NCBI RefSeq assembly: GCF_011752015.1
Contig: NZ_JAAIKA010000002.1
Coordinates: forward strand, 248,001 to 312,000
Length of the DNA stretch: 64,000 nucleotides
Direction of reading: 5' to 3'
DNA from: Canibacter zhoujuaniae
GTDB taxonomy: Bacteria; Actinomycetota; Actinomycetes; Actinomycetales; Microbacteriaceae
Of the stretch, positions 1 to 9,612 are shown piece after piece; positions within the stretch are counted from its first letter, which is position 1, and every line of letters begins with the position of its first letter. A model generated the notes under the pieces. That model searched no databases. It was not told where the DNA came from and was given only the letters and a program-made list of their open reading frames with translations. The position numbers and the translations under genes are program-made.

Positions 1-375
1 TTACAGCGTGCAGTAACTCTGATGGACGGCACCGAAACAACAGCCGGCGCTAATGAACGGCGGGGTGCTGACTTTGCGGCAGCGGTGCTAGACCAGCGGG
101 CGGCGCTAAACTCTCTAGAACTGCTGTGCGCACAGCTTGATTCTGGTGAGCTGTTTAACCGACCTGATGCTTTCCTCGCGCTTGCGGCGGCGAAAAATCA
201 GATTTGTGACGCAGCCGCTAACACCGTTGAAATGGCGTGCGAGGTGAGCGGCACGAGCGCATTTCAGGCTGACAGTGAGTTGGCGAGACTGCGCCGCGAT
301 GTTGCAGCGGCGCAGTATCATCCAACTTCTGCGGCCGGTTTACTCGGCACCGTCCGTCGTTTTTACGGTGTCTGA
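1..375 (+). CDS. Acyl-CoA dehydrogenase-like protein, C-terminal fragment
   Basis: The frame is open from base 1, so this is the 3' end of a longer gene that begins outside the window. The visible 124 residues are helical and carry a G-T-S-A-F stretch followed by L-A-R-L-R-R-D and a Q-Y-H-P motif. That pattern is typical of the C-terminal helical domain of the acyl-CoA dehydrogenase superfamily (type 2 domain, also found in flavin-dependent monooxygenases of that fold). The substrate cannot be read from this fragment. The last 36 bases overlap the end of the convergent BCCT gene. A different flavoprotein of the same fold is possible. Confidence 0.6.
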   Translation, partial: LQRAVTLMDGTETTAGANERRGADFAAAVLDQRAALNSLELLCAQLDSGELFNRPDAFLALAAAKNQICDAAANTVEMACEVSGTSAFQADSELARLRRDVAAAQYHPTSAAGLLGTVRRFYGV

Positions 376-2358
376 ATCCGCTGTCTCATCGACTAGTGGT
401 GTGCCGTTAGCATCAAGATACTGGCCGGCCTCATAGTCGTAATCAACAGGGTTGCCGTCTTCATCTGTGCGCGCATACCAGTCAGTAACCTCTGGTGCCT
501 CTGAGTCAAAATCTGCCCCGGCGGCTAATTCATCGTCTGAAGCGGTTGGTTCGAGGGCGATCTTGAAGTTATCGCCGTATTCAGTGACACCGGCCACAAC
601 GGCTTTTTCAAGCGCAGATTGTTCAAAGTTGCTGCGGATGGTCATCGGATCATTGCGCAGCTCTTTGACAAGTGCGACAGTCATCAGGATCAGCACAACC
701 GCAAAAGGAAGCGCGGTGATGGTGATCATATTTTGCAAGCCCTGCAGCACATCCGCACCACCAGCAAGCAGCATAACGACTGCAATGCCCGCCATGCACA
801 CAGCCCAGAACGCGGTAATAAGACGTTTTGGTGAGGGGTTACCGCGCTGTGAGAGCTGTGAATTTACAAGAGAGGCTGAGTCAGCCGAGGTAATGAAGAA
901 GACCGCGAGAATAACGATAATCAACGGCGCCACAATCGCATAGCCCGGCAGGTTGCTGAGCACTTCAAACATAATCTCTGCGGGGGCTGGTAGTGCGTTA
1001 GGATCGTTGCCCGGTGCGAGCGCCTGAGTTTCACGCTGCATCCAAATCGCGGTGCCGCCGATCACTGTGAAAGCGGCAATTACGATTGTTGAAGGAATAA
1101 AGAGCACGCCCAAAACAAACTGGCGGATCGTGCGACCGCGAGAAATTTTCGCCACAAAAACACCCACGAATGGTGCCCAAGAAACCCACCAAGCCCAGTA
1201 AAAGACGGTCCAGCTTGAGAGGAATGCCTGCATCTCAGGGCTCGCGGCCATATTCGCTGATAGCGCATCAGGGATATTAGCTAAATAGTCAATCATGACC
1301 GAAGGAATTGCATTCATAATAAACGCAGAAGGGCCAACAAAGAAGATAAAAATCGCAAGCCCCAGCGCGAGCACCATATTTATGTTTGAGAGCATGCGGA
1401 TGCCTTTAGCCACCCCAGACACAGCGGAAATAATTGTGCCGATTGTGAGTAGCATAATCACGACAATCGCAATTTGGTTGCCCTCCGTAGACCAGCCCGT
1501 CACAATCTCGACACCGCGTGCAATCTGCATAGCGCCGATACCCAGTGAAGCAGCAGTGCCGAAGAGCGTCGCGATAATTGCCATGCCGTCGATAGCGCGC
1601 ATACCGGGGTTGGTGACATCAGTTTTAAACAGTGGCGCGAGAATAGAACTCATAAGCGGCACACGCCCGCGCCGGAAGCTTGTGTAGGCAACAGCTAAGC
1701 CAACGATCGCATATATTGACCAGGCATTAATGCCCCAGTGCATTGCAGACTGTGACATCGCTGCGGTAATTGCCTCAGCGCTCGCAGGCTCGACTGTGCC
1801 CGGCCTAGGGCTGAGGTAGAAGGTTAGGGGCTCATATGCGCCGAAGAAGATAATCCCGATGCCGATACCGCCGGCAAACAGCATCGCAACCCATGAGCTG
1901 GTTGAGAACTCGGGTGCCTCTCCGTCTAGGCCGAGTGGAATTTTGCCGTAGCGGCTGAACGCCAACCACAGCAGCACAACAACAAGCCCGGCAGCTATGA
2001 CAGTAAAAACCCAACCGAAGTTGACCATAATCCAGTTCAAGGCCGTGCTGGATACATCAAACACAGTCTGCGGCTGCAGTGCGCCCCACACAACGAAGCT
2101 GATAATCAGCACACCCACAACAGCCACAATCACGCGGTCGACGCCGTAGCGCACCTTCTGATCCTCGATTGAAACACCGGGGACTAGAGCGGGGTGAATA
2201 TTGTGCGGATAGTTTAATTCTTCTAAAAACTTTTGCCCGCGCTCTTTGTTGAGAATAAAGGCCAAGCGACCGCGTCCAGGTGTCTTGGAGCGGTCGCTTT
2301 TGGCAGCGGAGTGCAAACTAGAAGCAGGTTTTTCTTTAGCTTTCTTGCTGAAAACCAT
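340..2358 (-). CDS. BCCT-family transporter (betaine/carnitine/choline type)
   Basis: A 672-residue inner-membrane secondary transporter for quaternary-ammonium compatible solutes. About twelve hydrophobic segments lie between residues 75 and 590. The family signature W-T-V-F-Y-W-A-W-W is present, and an earlier glycine-rich segment G-G-I-G-I-G-I resembles the Gly-rich helix that in BetP binds betaine and sodium. A basic N-terminal tail of about 60 residues and a long acidic C-terminal tail flank the core. Such tails sense osmotic state in BetP, so osmoregulated uptake is a reasonable inference. The ATG at 2358 has an AGGAAG ribosome-binding site 6 nt upstream. The substrate is not certain from sequence. 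Confidence 0.93.
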   Translation of the reverse strand: MVFSKKAKEKPASSLHSAAKSDRSKTPGRGRLAFILNKERGQKFLEELNYPHNIHPALVPGVSIEDQKVRYGVDRVIVAVVGVLIISFVVWGALQPQTVFDVSSTALNWIMVNFGWVFTVIAAGLVVVLLWLAFSRYGKIPLGLDGEAPEFSTSSWVAMLFAGGIGIGIIFFGAYEPLTFYLSPRPGTVEPASAEAITAAMSQSAMHWGINAWSIYAIVGLAVAYTSFRRGRVPLMSSILAPLFKTDVTNPGMRAIDGMAIIATLFGTAASLGIGAMQIARGVEIVTGWSTEGNQIAIVVIMLLTIGTIISAVSGVAKGIRMLSNINMVLALGLAIFIFFVGPSAFIMNAIPSVMIDYLANIPDALSANMAASPEMQAFLSSWTVFYWAWWVSWAPFVGVFVAKISRGRTIRQFVLGVLFIPSTIVIAAFTVIGGTAIWMQRETQALAPGNDPNALPAPAEIMFEVLSNLPGYAIVAPLIIVILAVFFITSADSASLVNSQLSQRGNPSPKRLITAFWAVCMAGIAVVMLLAGGADVLQGLQNMITITALPFAVVLILMTVALVKELRNDPMTIRSNFEQSALEKAVVAGVTEYGDNFKIALEPTASDDELAAGADFDSEAPEVTDWYARTDEDGNPVDYDYEAGQYLDANGTPLVDETADSDTVKTTDGAE

Positions 2359-2428
2359 ATTTATCTTCCTGTCAGTTCAGCCCGAAAGTCTTGGCGGGTG
2401 CGTGATTTCGAGCGCTAGACAGCAAGAT

Positions 2429-3832
2429 CTATTTGGCGACTCCCGGGTGGGTCATAGAAAGCAGATCAAGTGCCTTATCCAGCTCGGCTTCACTGACCTC
2501 GCCACGCTCAACGTAGCCGAGATCGATAACAGCCTCACGCACAGTAATGCCCTTTGCAACTGAGTGCTTTGCTATTTTAGCAGCTGCTTCGTAACCGATT
2601 AGACGATTCAGCGGGGTGACAGTCGACGGGCTCATTCCCGCAAGAGCTGCAGCACGATCAAGGTTTGCTTCAAGACCCTTAACCGTCTTGTCTGCCAGGA
2701 CGCGGCATGCATTGCTCAAAAGTCGTGCCGACTCGAGCAGGGCGGTTCCCATAACAGGGATCTGCACATTGAGCTCGAACGCGCCTGACGCGCCAGCCCA
2801 AGCAATAGTCGCATCGTTACCGATAACCCGTGATGCCACCATCAGCACAGCTTCAGGCACAACAGGGTTCACCTTGCCCGGCATAATCGATGAACCCGGC
2901 TGGAGGTCTGGGATGAAGAGCTCACCCAGGCCGGTGTTAGGGCCGGAACCCATCCAACGCAGGTCGTTATTAATCTTGGTCAGCGACACAGCGATTGTGC
3001 GCAGCGCACCTGATGCTTCAACCAAACCGTCACGGTTTGCCTGCGCTTCAAAGTGATTGCGCGCTTCGGTGATCGGCAAGCCACTGGAAGAAGCGATTTC
3101 AGCGATGACCCGCTCAGGGAAACCGTGTGGTGTGTTGATGCCGGTGCCCACAGCAGTGCCACCCTGCGGCACCTCAGCAACACGTGGCAGAGCGGCCTGC
3201 ACGCGTTCGATACCGTAGCGAATCTGCGCGGCGTAGCCACCAAACTCCTGGCCGAGAGTCACCGGAGTGGCGTCCATTAGATGGGTGCGACCCGGCTTCA
3301 CTGCGCTCTTCCACGCCTCAGCCTTTTCTTCTAACGCCGCAGCGAGATACTCAAGCGCCGGCACCAGCTGCTCGATGAGCGCCCCGGTAACCGCGATATG
3401 CACCGAAGTCGGGAAAACATCGTTTGATGACTGCGAAGCGTTGACGTGGTCGTTCGGGTGCACCTGTGCGCCGAGGTGCTTTGAAGCGAGAGTTGCGAGC
3501 ACCTCATTCATATTCATGTTCGATGAGGTGCCAGAACCTGTTTGGTAGGTGTCTACCGGGAACTGGTCGTGGTGATCGCCGCCAATAACCTCATCGGCAG
3601 CCGCGACAATAGCGTCTGAGATATCGGCGTCTAGAATTCCCAATTCTTTGTTAGCGATTGCTGCCGCACGCTTGATGCGCGCTAACGCAATGATCTGTGC
3701 TGGCTCAAGACCGCTGCCTGAGATGGGGAAGTTTTCTACAGCGCGCTGAGTTTGGGCTGCATAGAGTGCGTTTTTTGGAACGCGAACTTCGCCCATAGTA
3801 TCGTGCTCGATGCGGTATTCGATTTCGCTCAC
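2429..3832 (-). CDS. fumC: Fumarate hydratase, class II
   Basis: Cytosolic fumarase of the TCA cycle, interconverting fumarate and L-malate. The protein has 467 residues, the normal class II length. It shows the superfamily signature [11 protein letters not shown] near residue 313, which carries the catalytic-loop serine, and [10 protein letters not shown] near 181 with the catalytic histidine. The segment G-S-G-T-S-S-N-M-N near 99 is also typical of FumC. Aspartase and argininosuccinate lyase share the fold, but these motifs match fumarase best. The start is a GTG preceded by an AGGAAG site. The gene is monocistronic or the last of a short run. Confidence 0.95.
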   Translation of the reverse strand: MSEIEYRIEHDTMGEVRVPKNALYAAQTQRAVENFPISGSGLEPAQIIALARIKRAAAIANKELGILDADISDAIVAAADEVIGGDHHDQFPVDTYQTGSGTSSNMNMNEVLATLASKHLGAQVHPNDHVNASQSSNDVFPTSVHIAVTGALIEQLVPALEYLAAALEEKAEAWKSAVKPGRTHLMDATPVTLGQEFGGYAAQIRYGIERVQAALPRVAEVPQGGTAVGTGINTPHGFPERVIAEIASSSGLPITEARNHFEAQANRDGLVEASGALRTIAVSLTKINNDLRWMGSGPNTGLGELFIPDLQPGSSIMPGKVNPVVPEAVLMVASRVIGNDATIAWAGASGAFELNVQIPVMGTALLESARLLSNACRVLADKTVKGLEANLDRAAALAGMSPSTVTPLNRLIGYEAAAKIAKHSVAKGITVREAVIDLGYVERGEVSEAELDKALDLLSMTHPGVAK

Positions 3833-3881
3833 TTGCTTCCTTCGTTAGAAACCCGACCGTGTGTTATCTGCCACGGTTCTT

Positions 3882-4556
3882 CTAGGATACTGCCTCGCCG
3901 GTTTCTAGCGGCCCGACAGAAATTATTGGTTTAATGTGGCCGTCGGTGAGACTGTACTGGCAGCCAACGATCCCCAGTTTTCCTGCTGCCACACTGTCTC
4001 TGAGGATCGCGCTCGCACGCAGAATATCTTGCACTGTTTGGCGCAGATGGTGTCTGCCGGCTTCGTCGGCGTCGATCTCGTCTTCAGCAACATACGGAGT
4101 TTCTGAGTTGTATCTATGCCACACCCACTGCACGCTTGGAACAATCGGCTGCAGAGTGCGCACCACAGCGCGCGGCATCTCATCTGGGTTGTCGGTGCAG
4201 AGATTCACCGCCGCTTTAACCGCCCCGCAGCTGTCATGCGCGAGCACTAAAACCAGCGCAACACCGAGTTCTGTGACAGCAAACTCTAAGGATGCGACGA
4301 TTGACTCAGCTACAACGTGCCCAATATTTCTAATTACAAACAGGTCGCCGAGCCCGCGATCGAAAATGATTTCTGCCGCCAGGCGTGAGTCTGAACAGCC
4401 AAAGAGCGCAACGTCCGGGCTTTGTCCACCGGCGATCAGATCTCGTCTAGCAGCATCCTGGTGCGGGTGCTCTTGGCTGCCGGCAATGAAACGTTGATTA
4501 CCAGACACCATCTGCATCCAGGCCTCTTGTGGGGTGATCCGCGCCCGCATTGACAT
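3882..4556 (-). CDS. Beta-class carbonic anhydrase
   Basis: Zinc enzyme that hydrates CO2 to bicarbonate, in the cytosol, feeding carboxylation and pH balance. The beta-class zinc set is complete: C54-S-D56-S-R58 (with the Asp-Arg dyad), then H107-x2-C110. Length (224 residues) is normal. Two in-frame ATGs lie close together, at 4556 and 4550, each with an AAGG at 6-7 nt, so the exact start is ambiguous by two residues. It follows the DUF4245 gene by 14 bases on the same strand, so it may be the last gene of the xseA-xseB-DUF4245 unit. Confidence 0.93.
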   Translation of the reverse strand: MSMRARITPQEAWMQMVSGNQRFIAGSQEHPHQDAARRDLIAGGQSPDVALFGCSDSRLAAEIIFDRGLGDLFVIRNIGHVVAESIVASLEFAVTELGVALVLVLAHDSCGAVKAAVNLCTDNPDEMPRAVVRTLQPIVPSVQWVWHRYNSETPYVAEDEIDADEAGRHHLRQTVQDILRASAILRDSVAAGKLGIVGCQYSLTDGHIKPIISVGPLETGEAVS

Positions 4557-4570
4557 CCTTAAACCTTAAG

Positions 4571-5230
4571 TTACTCGGTGAGTGAGACAGCTGTTTTTTC
4601 AGCCAGGTCACGAATTTCAGCTTCGCTGCCTGTGCCGCTCACTATTAGCGTAGCCTGCGGCAGCTCTGTCACATAAGCCCACAGCACGTTAGAACTGTCG
4701 GCGCTGTCACTGGAGTGATCGTAAACCTGCCAGTCGTAGCCTGCGAAGGAGGCTGTGCCCGTTTGCTTCTTCCCCTCTAACTGTTTATTAACCCAGCGTG
4801 CGTCTGCCGGCAGCATTTCGTTATTGTGCCCCTGGGCTACTCCTGCGTAATTGCCGCTCGGCGTCGTATAGCCGATATACCAATAGGTAACAAGCTCTTC
4901 TCGGTCAAAGCGGACCTTTGCCTGCTTAGCGAGCCATTTATCACCCACTGCCGGGTTAGCTACGGTTTGGCCGAATGTGTCAGATGCGCCCTCTGCAAGC
5001 TGCTGCACATCAACATTGCGGGTGGTGAAATCACCCGTGCCGCGCGGCACGATGAGCACGATGAGCGCCAGAAACCCTAAGGTGACCAGCAGTGAGTAAA
5101 TAAGATTATTGAGCGTTTTGCGCTTCTTATAGAGATAAGACTGCTTGGCTTTGCGGGCTGTTGTCTCTGCCGCAGTTTCAGGGCGCCCGAGCTCGGCAAC
5201 AACCGTGGGCTGTTTTTGAAGTTTAGCCAC
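4571..5230 (-). CDS. DUF4245 membrane-anchored protein
   Basis: A 219-residue protein with a basic N-terminal cytoplasmic segment, one membrane helix at about residues 44-61, and an extracytoplasmic domain of about 150 residues. It matches the actinobacterial DUF4245 family in layout and in its position beside xseA, xseB, fba and glpX. Function is unknown. The GTG start shares its first base with the TAG stop of xseB, which suggests translational coupling. No catalytic motif was recognised. Confidence 0.75.
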   Translation of the reverse strand: MAKLQKQPTVVAELGRPETAAETTARKAKQSYLYKKRKTLNNLIYSLLVTLGFLALIVLIVPRGTGDFTTRNVDVQQLAEGASDTFGQTVANPAVGDKWLAKQAKVRFDREELVTYWYIGYTTPSGNYAGVAQGHNNEMLPADARWVNKQLEGKKQTGTASFAGYDWQVYDHSSDSADSSNVLWAYVTELPQATLIVSGTGSEAEIRDLAEKTAVSLTE

Positions 5231-5454
5231 TAGGAGTCGGCCTTTGCTGCTTCTGCGCGAACAGCTTCTAATCTAGCCTTAGCATCACCGAGCCACTGCT
5301 CACACCGTTTTGCCAGTGCCTCACCGCGCTCCCACAGAGTGAGCTGCTCGGCAAGCGGGATGCCCCCTAGCTCCAGTCGCTGCACAACCTGAATTAACTC
5401 GTCACGAGCCTGTTCATAGCTAAGTTCTGCGATTTCAGTTTGCGCTTCAGTCAT
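5230..5454 (-). CDS. xseB: Exodeoxyribonuclease VII small subunit
   Basis: Small helical subunit that joins XseA to form exonuclease VII, which degrades single-stranded DNA in both directions. Core residues S-Y-E-Q-A-R-D-E-L and L-E-x-G-x-x-P-L-x-x-x-x-x-L-x-E-R-G-x-x-L fit the family pattern. I chose the ATG at 5454 (74 residues) over an upstream ATG at 5490, because an AGGAT site lies about 8 nt before 5454 and the longer form would run deep into xseA. The 10-base gap to xseA indicates one operon. Confidence 0.9.
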   Translation of the reverse strand: MTEAQTEIAELSYEQARDELIQVVQRLELGGIPLAEQLTLWERGEALAKRCEQWLGDAKARLEAVRAEAAKADS

Positions 5455-5464
5455 AGCTTCAATC

Positions 5465-6667
5465 CTATTCTGCGATTGCTGTAATTTCACCGTCGCTGAC
5501 CCGCAGCTTGAGGGTGTCGCCCGGCTGCACTTCAGAAGTTTTTGAAATTGGTTTCGCCTCGCTATTTAAGACCATCGCGTAGCCACGTTTAAGAGTTGCG
5601 AGCGGTGACAGCGCACGCAGCTGTGAGAGCTGGCTGTTCAGCTCAGATGCGGCGTTATAAAGCTGACGGTCGATGAGCTCAGCAGAGCGCACCGCAAGTC
5701 GCTGCACGTCAATTTCCTGCTGTTCGAACATTGACTCAGGTCGCTGCAAAACAGGGCGAGAGCGCGTATTGCTGAGGGCTGCATATTCTTGCTCCACAGT
5801 GTGTGTGAGACGCGCACGAATTCTGCCAACCGCGCCCGTTACGATCTCATGTTCCTCTATGTATGAGGGCACAACACGCTTTGCGGCACCGGTTGGTGTG
5901 CTCGCGCGATAGTCTGCAACCTCGTCTAGGAGTGGGCGATCCGCCTCATGGCCAATAGCTGAGATGATCGGGGTTTTTGCTGCTGCGGCAGTGCGCACAA
6001 GTGTTTCGTCGCTGAACGGCAGCAGATCAAGAAAGTCGCCGCCGCCTCTCGCGATAATGATGACATCAACACGCGGATCGGCATCGAGCTGCTGTATTGC
6101 CTGCGTTACCTGACTAGCAGCGTTTACACCCTGCACAGCTGTGTGCACGATCTCGAAAGGAATGCCTGGCCAGCGCTCGAGAGTGTTCTTTAAAACGTCT
6201 TTTTCTGCATCAGAGTCGCGCCCGGTAATCAGGCCAATGCACCCCGGTAGAAACGGCAGGGGGAGTTTTCGATCCTCTGCAAACAACCCTTCGGCGGCAA
6301 GTTTTTGCCGCAATTTTTCAAGCTGCTGCATGAGCTCGCCGAGCCCTGCTGTTTTAATGCGTTTGACATTAAAACTGAGTGATCCCCGGGCTGTCCAATA
6401 GTCTGGCTCTGCCAGCAGCACCACATGATCACCCGTGTGAAAATCCTGCTGCAGCTGCGCTCTAACCGAACTCCAAATATTAAAGGAGAGACTGTCGTCT
6501 CCGCCGTCTAAGTCGCGCAAGCGACCGTAAACATTGCCGCGGTTTTCTTTCCACTCTGTTATTTCGCCCTCGACCCAGACCGCGCCGAGCCCTTTAATGG
6601 TCCGCTTCAAAACCTCGCTCACACGGGCAACACTGAGCGGGTTAGATTCACTTGGAGCTTGCGGCAC
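5465..6667 (-). CDS. xseA: Exodeoxyribonuclease VII large subunit
   Basis: Catalytic subunit of exonuclease VII, used in mismatch repair and turnover of single-stranded DNA. The N-terminal 100 residues form the OB-fold nucleic-acid-binding domain. The catalytic core has the [10 protein letters not shown] segment, then I-I-A-R-G-G-G-D near residue 205, then [10 protein letters not shown] near 239 and A-D-Y-R-A-S-T-P-T near 253. A 400-residue length is usual for actinobacteria, which have shorter coiled-coil regions than E. coli. The start is a GTG with GAGGAG about 4 nt upstream. Confidence 0.95.
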   Translation of the reverse strand: MPQAPSESNPLSVARVSEVLKRTIKGLGAVWVEGEITEWKENRGNVYGRLRDLDGGDDSLSFNIWSSVRAQLQQDFHTGDHVVLLAEPDYWTARGSLSFNVKRIKTAGLGELMQQLEKLRQKLAAEGLFAEDRKLPLPFLPGCIGLITGRDSDAEKDVLKNTLERWPGIPFEIVHTAVQGVNAASQVTQAIQQLDADPRVDVIIIARGGGDFLDLLPFSDETLVRTAAAAKTPIISAIGHEADRPLLDEVADYRASTPTGAAKRVVPSYIEEHEIVTGAVGRIRARLTHTVEQEYAALSNTRSRPVLQRPESMFEQQEIDVQRLAVRSAELIDRQLYNAASELNSQLSQLRALSPLATLKRGYAMVLNSEAKPISKTSEVQPGDTLKLRVSDGEITAIAE

Positions 6668-6710
6668 GATTCTCCTCTACGGCATTTGTTTGCTCTCTAG
6701 ATTACTGAGA

Positions 6711-6716
6711 TACTCT
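6711..6716 (+). promoter_or_regulatory. -10 box of aroD, leaderless type
   Basis: TACTCT ends 7 nt before the GTG of aroD, and no Shine-Dalgarno sequence is present. This spacing puts the transcription start at or next to the start codon. Confidence 0.5.
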
Positions 6717-6723
6717 TACAATT

Positions 6724-7551
6724 GTGAATTTGTCTGGTTTGTTGCAAGGTGAGAAGCGCCCTCAAGGTCCGTTCGGGGCGATGGTTATCGTGTCGCTGCA
6801 GGAGACTAACCAGGAAGCTGTCCGTGCGGCAGCGATCCACAATGCGCGTTTTGACCTTGTTGAACTGCGAGTTGACACTTTTAAAAACGGCGATCCGCTT
6901 GCGGCAGTGGGGGATCTTAAGCAGCCGGTGATCCTCACTCTGCGCACTGCAGCGCAGGGCGGTGAATTAGATATTACCGCTGCAGCATATATTGCCCGTC
7001 TGCGGGAATTTTTAACAGCCCATAAATTTGCGGCAGTAGACCTTGAGTTACAGACTGTGCAAACTGCGCGCCGCACCGATGCACAAGCGGTAGCCTCTCT
7101 GCTATCTCTTGTTGAGGAACTCGGAATACCAATAATCTGGTCGCACCATGAGTGGCAGCGCACTCCGTCGGTAGACGAAATACGCGAGTTTTTCCGCCTG
7201 CTCGGGCAGCAGACGACACCCCATGGAACCCCGAAGCTTGCGTTAATGGCGCACTCTCCCGCTGATACAGCACTATTGCTCGAGTGCCTGCGGGAGTACA
7301 CGGCTAAGGGGCGCCCGGCAATCGGTATTTCGATGGGTGATTTCGGCGCGCTCAGTAGAATTGCGGCGGGTGCTTTCGGCGGTGTAGCCACCTTTGCATC
7401 TTGCGGATCGGCGAGTGCGCCCGGTCAGTTAAACCTTGACCGCTTAGCTGCGATTAGCGACGCGCTGGCTGCCCAGGGTGTCGATAGTGCAGCAGCCGCG
7501 GCACTGAGCGTGGCAGAAATATCGGCCTTGCTTGCAAGGCTGGCAGACTAG
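6724..7551 (+). CDS. aroD: Type I 3-dehydroquinate dehydratase
   Basis: Third step of the shikimate pathway: dehydration of 3-dehydroquinate through a Schiff base. The type I residues are visible: E47-L-R49 at the end of an early strand, S140-H-H142 with the catalytic histidine, and K171 in P-K-L-A-L-M as the Schiff-base lysine. The late segment S-M-G-D-F-G-A-L-S-R near 203-212 and P-G-Q-L near 233 are also typical. I kept the GTG at 6724 because residues 1-20 align with the usual N-terminal strand; an ATG at 6781 would cut it off. The 3' end overlaps the convergent DUF6264-like gene by 4 bases. Most high-GC actinobacteria use the unrelated type II enzyme, so type I is worth noting. Confidence 0.9.
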   Translation: MNLSGLLQGEKRPQGPFGAMVIVSLQETNQEAVRAAAIHNARFDLVELRVDTFKNGDPLAAVGDLKQPVILTLRTAAQGGELDITAAAYIARLREFLTAHKFAAVDLELQTVQTARRTDAQAVASLLSLVEELGIPIIWSHHEWQRTPSVDEIREFFRLLGQQTTPHGTPKLALMAHSPADTALLLECLREYTAKGRPAIGISMGDFGALSRIAAGAFGGVATFASCGSASAPGQLNLDRLAAISDALAAQGVDSAAAAALSVAEISALLARLAD

Positions 7552-8282
7552 GGGGACTGCAGCTGCTCTAGAAAACGCTGCGTCACACTCGGATCGGCGA
7601 TAAGTTCTGCTGGGATGACATTTACCATTGCGATTCCGGTGATCGCAAAAGCAACTACCGAAGCGATAGCACCGCCGACCAGTGGGATCCAGAAAGCGAT
7701 TTTACCCTGCCGCTGACGCAGGAAAGTTAGCAGCACTGTTGCCGCAAAAATCACGAATATGGTGGCGGCGCCAATAAAACCGAGAGTCTGCACCCAGGGC
7801 GGTGATACTAATTCGCTTTCTGCAGCCAGCAGAAATAGATTGAAAGTCTTCGGCAGCTGGTAGAGCGAAGATGCGGATATCATCGCGCCAAACACTGCGA
7901 AGCCGAGCAAAATAAAGGTAATAACACGATCTGCGGGGTGTGCGAGTGGTTTTGTGACCGGTGAGCCGCTTGCGCCCGCGGAAACGTTTCGCGTCTCGCT
8001 TACGGCAGTGGCTTTGGCAGCGGGCTTTGCGGCCGCTGTTTCAGTGCTTACCGGGGCAGAGTTTAGCGGAATTGTGTGATCGTAGCGCAACCCAAGATTG
8101 TGCGGCACACGCGCAGCTGTAGACCGGTCAGTGGTAGCGCTTGCAGACTCTTGTGTCTCTTGCGCCGGCTCCCACTGCCAGCCTTCGGGAGCGAGCTCAC
8201 CGAACTGCGGTTTTGGTCGCATGGTCGGTTCTGCTGCGTTTGAGTCTGGTTGCTGCTCGTTGGTCTTGTTATCTTCGCTCAT
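7548..8282 (-). CDS. Membrane protein, DUF6264-like
   Basis: A 244-residue protein with a long, Pro/Glu/Ala-rich hydrophilic N-terminal half (about 120 residues) containing R-P-K-P-Q-F-G-E-L, followed by about three to four membrane helices between residues 125 and 220. The R-P-x-P-x-F/Y-G-E start and the membrane half resemble Microbacteriaceae DUF6264 proteins, but I assign this with moderate confidence. No enzymatic motif is seen. It lies between aroD and the aldolase gene with no obvious operon partner. Confidence 0.55.
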   Translation of the reverse strand: MSEDNKTNEQQPDSNAAEPTMRPKPQFGELAPEGWQWEPAQETQESASATTDRSTAARVPHNLGLRYDHTIPLNSAPVSTETAAAKPAAKATAVSETRNVSAGASGSPVTKPLAHPADRVITFILLGFAVFGAMISASSLYQLPKTFNLFLLAAESELVSPPWVQTLGFIGAATIFVIFAATVLLTFLRQRQGKIAFWIPLVGGAIASVVAFAITGIAMVNVIPAELIADPSVTQRFLEQLQSP

Positions 8283-8326
8283 AGTTGTCTACGACTCTAC
8301 CCGCATTGCTTTAACGCCATCTGAGA

Positions 8327-8368
8327 AGACGGTTGCATTCCTGTGTCGGAATACAACCGTCTCTTTTT
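8327..8368. terminator. Strong hairpin between fba and the DUF6264-like gene
   Basis: The arms AGACGGTTGCATTCC (8327-8341) and GGAATACAACCGTCT (8348-8362) pair over 14 of 15 positions around the loop TGTGTC. A T-run at 8364-8368 follows on the plus strand. It sits just past the stop of the minus-strand aldolase gene and probably ends that transcript, perhaps also acting in the other direction. Confidence 0.75.
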
Positions 8369-8377
8369 GCCTTAAGG

Positions 8378-9406
8378 TTAAGCGCTAATAGACTGTCCAG
8401 CTGATCCAAGCTGCTGTGCCGCCTCAACAACCCGCTTCGCCATGGAAGCTTCTGCAGCCTTGCCCCAGGCGCGAGGATCGTATGCTTTTTTGTTTCCAAC
8501 CTCGCCGTCAATCTTCAAAATGCCGTCGTAGTTTCTGAATATTTGATCGGCAGCGCCGCGTGTGTAAGCGTATTGGGTGTCGGTGTCGATGTTCATTTTT
8601 ACAACACCGTTTCGCACGGCCTCAGCAATCTCCTCTGGAGTTGACCCGGAGCCGCCGTGGAACACAAGATCAAGCGGCTTTTCGCCTGTGCCATACTTTT
8701 CAGCGATGCCGAGCTGGATCTCTTTTAACAGTTCTGGGCGCAGCTTCACATTGCCTGGCTTATAAACACCGTGCACATTGCCGAATGTGAGGGCGGCCAT
8801 GTAATCTCCGTGTTCACCAAGGCCGAGAGCCTCAATCGTCTCTACTACATCCTCAAGGGTTGTGTAAAGCTGATCGTTGATTTCGTGTGAGACACCGTCT
8901 TCTTCGCCACCAACTACACCGATCTCGACTTCAAGAATGACATCGAGCTCCTTGCAAATTGGAAGCAGCTCCTTGGCGATAGCCAAATTTTCTTGCAGTG
9001 TTACAGCAGAGCCGTCCCACATGTGTGATTGAAAATAAGCCCGGCCGCCCTCGGCAACACGCTCGCGGCTGCGCTCAATAATTGGTTTCAGCCAGTCGTC
9101 AAGGCGCTCTTTCGGGCAGTGATCGGTGTGCAGAGCAACGGTGATTGGGTAGTTCTTTGCGATTTCCTCGGTAAATTTAGCGAATGCGATAGCGCCGCTT
9201 GGTTTATCGTCAATTGTGTGACCTGAGAAGTAAGAGCTGCCGCCGTGGCTCACCTGAAGAATACCGTCTGAGCCTGCCTCTGTGAGCCCCTGCAAGACTG
9301 CGTGCACAGTCTGTGAACTCGAAACGTTAATCGCCGGGAATGCGAAACCCTTTTCTTTTGCGCGGTTGAGCATTTCACGATACTGCTCTGGTGTTGCTAC
9401 TGGCAT
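8378..9406 (-). CDS. fba: Fructose-bisphosphate aldolase, class II
   Basis: Zinc-dependent aldolase of glycolysis and gluconeogenesis, cleaving fructose-1,6-bisphosphate to dihydroxyacetone phosphate and glyceraldehyde-3-phosphate. Metal and catalytic residues are visible: A-L-H-T-D95-H96-C, a G-G-E-E-D loop, V-F-H-G-G-S-G-S near residue 250 for phosphate binding, and N-I-D-T-D-T-Q near 274. The 342-residue length fits the long IIA type. I chose the ATG at 9406, which has AAAGGAG 6 nt upstream, over an ATG nine codons earlier. The neighbouring glpX encodes the opposing gluconeogenic phosphatase. Confidence 0.96.
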   Translation of the reverse strand: MPVATPEQYREMLNRAKEKGFAFPAINVSSSQTVHAVLQGLTEAGSDGILQVSHGGSSYFSGHTIDDKPSGAIAFAKFTEEIAKNYPITVALHTDHCPKERLDDWLKPIIERSRERVAEGGRAYFQSHMWDGSAVTLQENLAIAKELLPICKELDVILEVEIGVVGGEEDGVSHEINDQLYTTLEDVVETIEALGLGEHGDYMAALTFGNVHGVYKPGNVKLRPELLKEIQLGIAEKYGTGEKPLDLVFHGGSGSTPEEIAEAVRNGVVKMNIDTDTQYAYTRGAADQIFRNYDGILKIDGEVGNKKAYDPRAWGKAAEASMAKRVVEAAQQLGSAGQSISA

Positions 9407-9443
9407 ACCTGACTCCTTTGTTGCGTTCTGCACTCGTTCTTTA

Positions 9444-9473
9444 AGTCTACGTTGCGTTCCATCACGATGGAAC
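9444..9473 (-). promoter_or_regulatory. fba promoter with an 18-bp perfect palindrome over the -35
   Basis: On the minus strand, TTCCAT and TAGACT are spaced by 17 bases upstream of fba and look like a -35/-10 pair. The -35 lies inside the perfect inverted repeat GTTCCATCACGATGGAAC at 9456-9473. A repressor bound there would block RNA polymerase. No regulator can be named. Confidence 0.5.
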
Positions 9474-9612
9474 TAGGCAGAGTGTGATATTTAATTTTTT
9501 TAACCGCAGAAACAGGCGGTCGCCGCACCTTCGGCACGGTTCGTAGTTAGGCTAGAGGTACTGAAAAGATACGCGCCGCATAATTTGCGCAGATCAAGTT
9601 TGGAGACAAAGA

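Noticed and set aside
452-943. Open frame of 163 codons antisense to the BCCT gene
   Set aside because: No ribosome site, low-complexity Ser/Thr/Ala composition and full overlap with a clear transporter gene.
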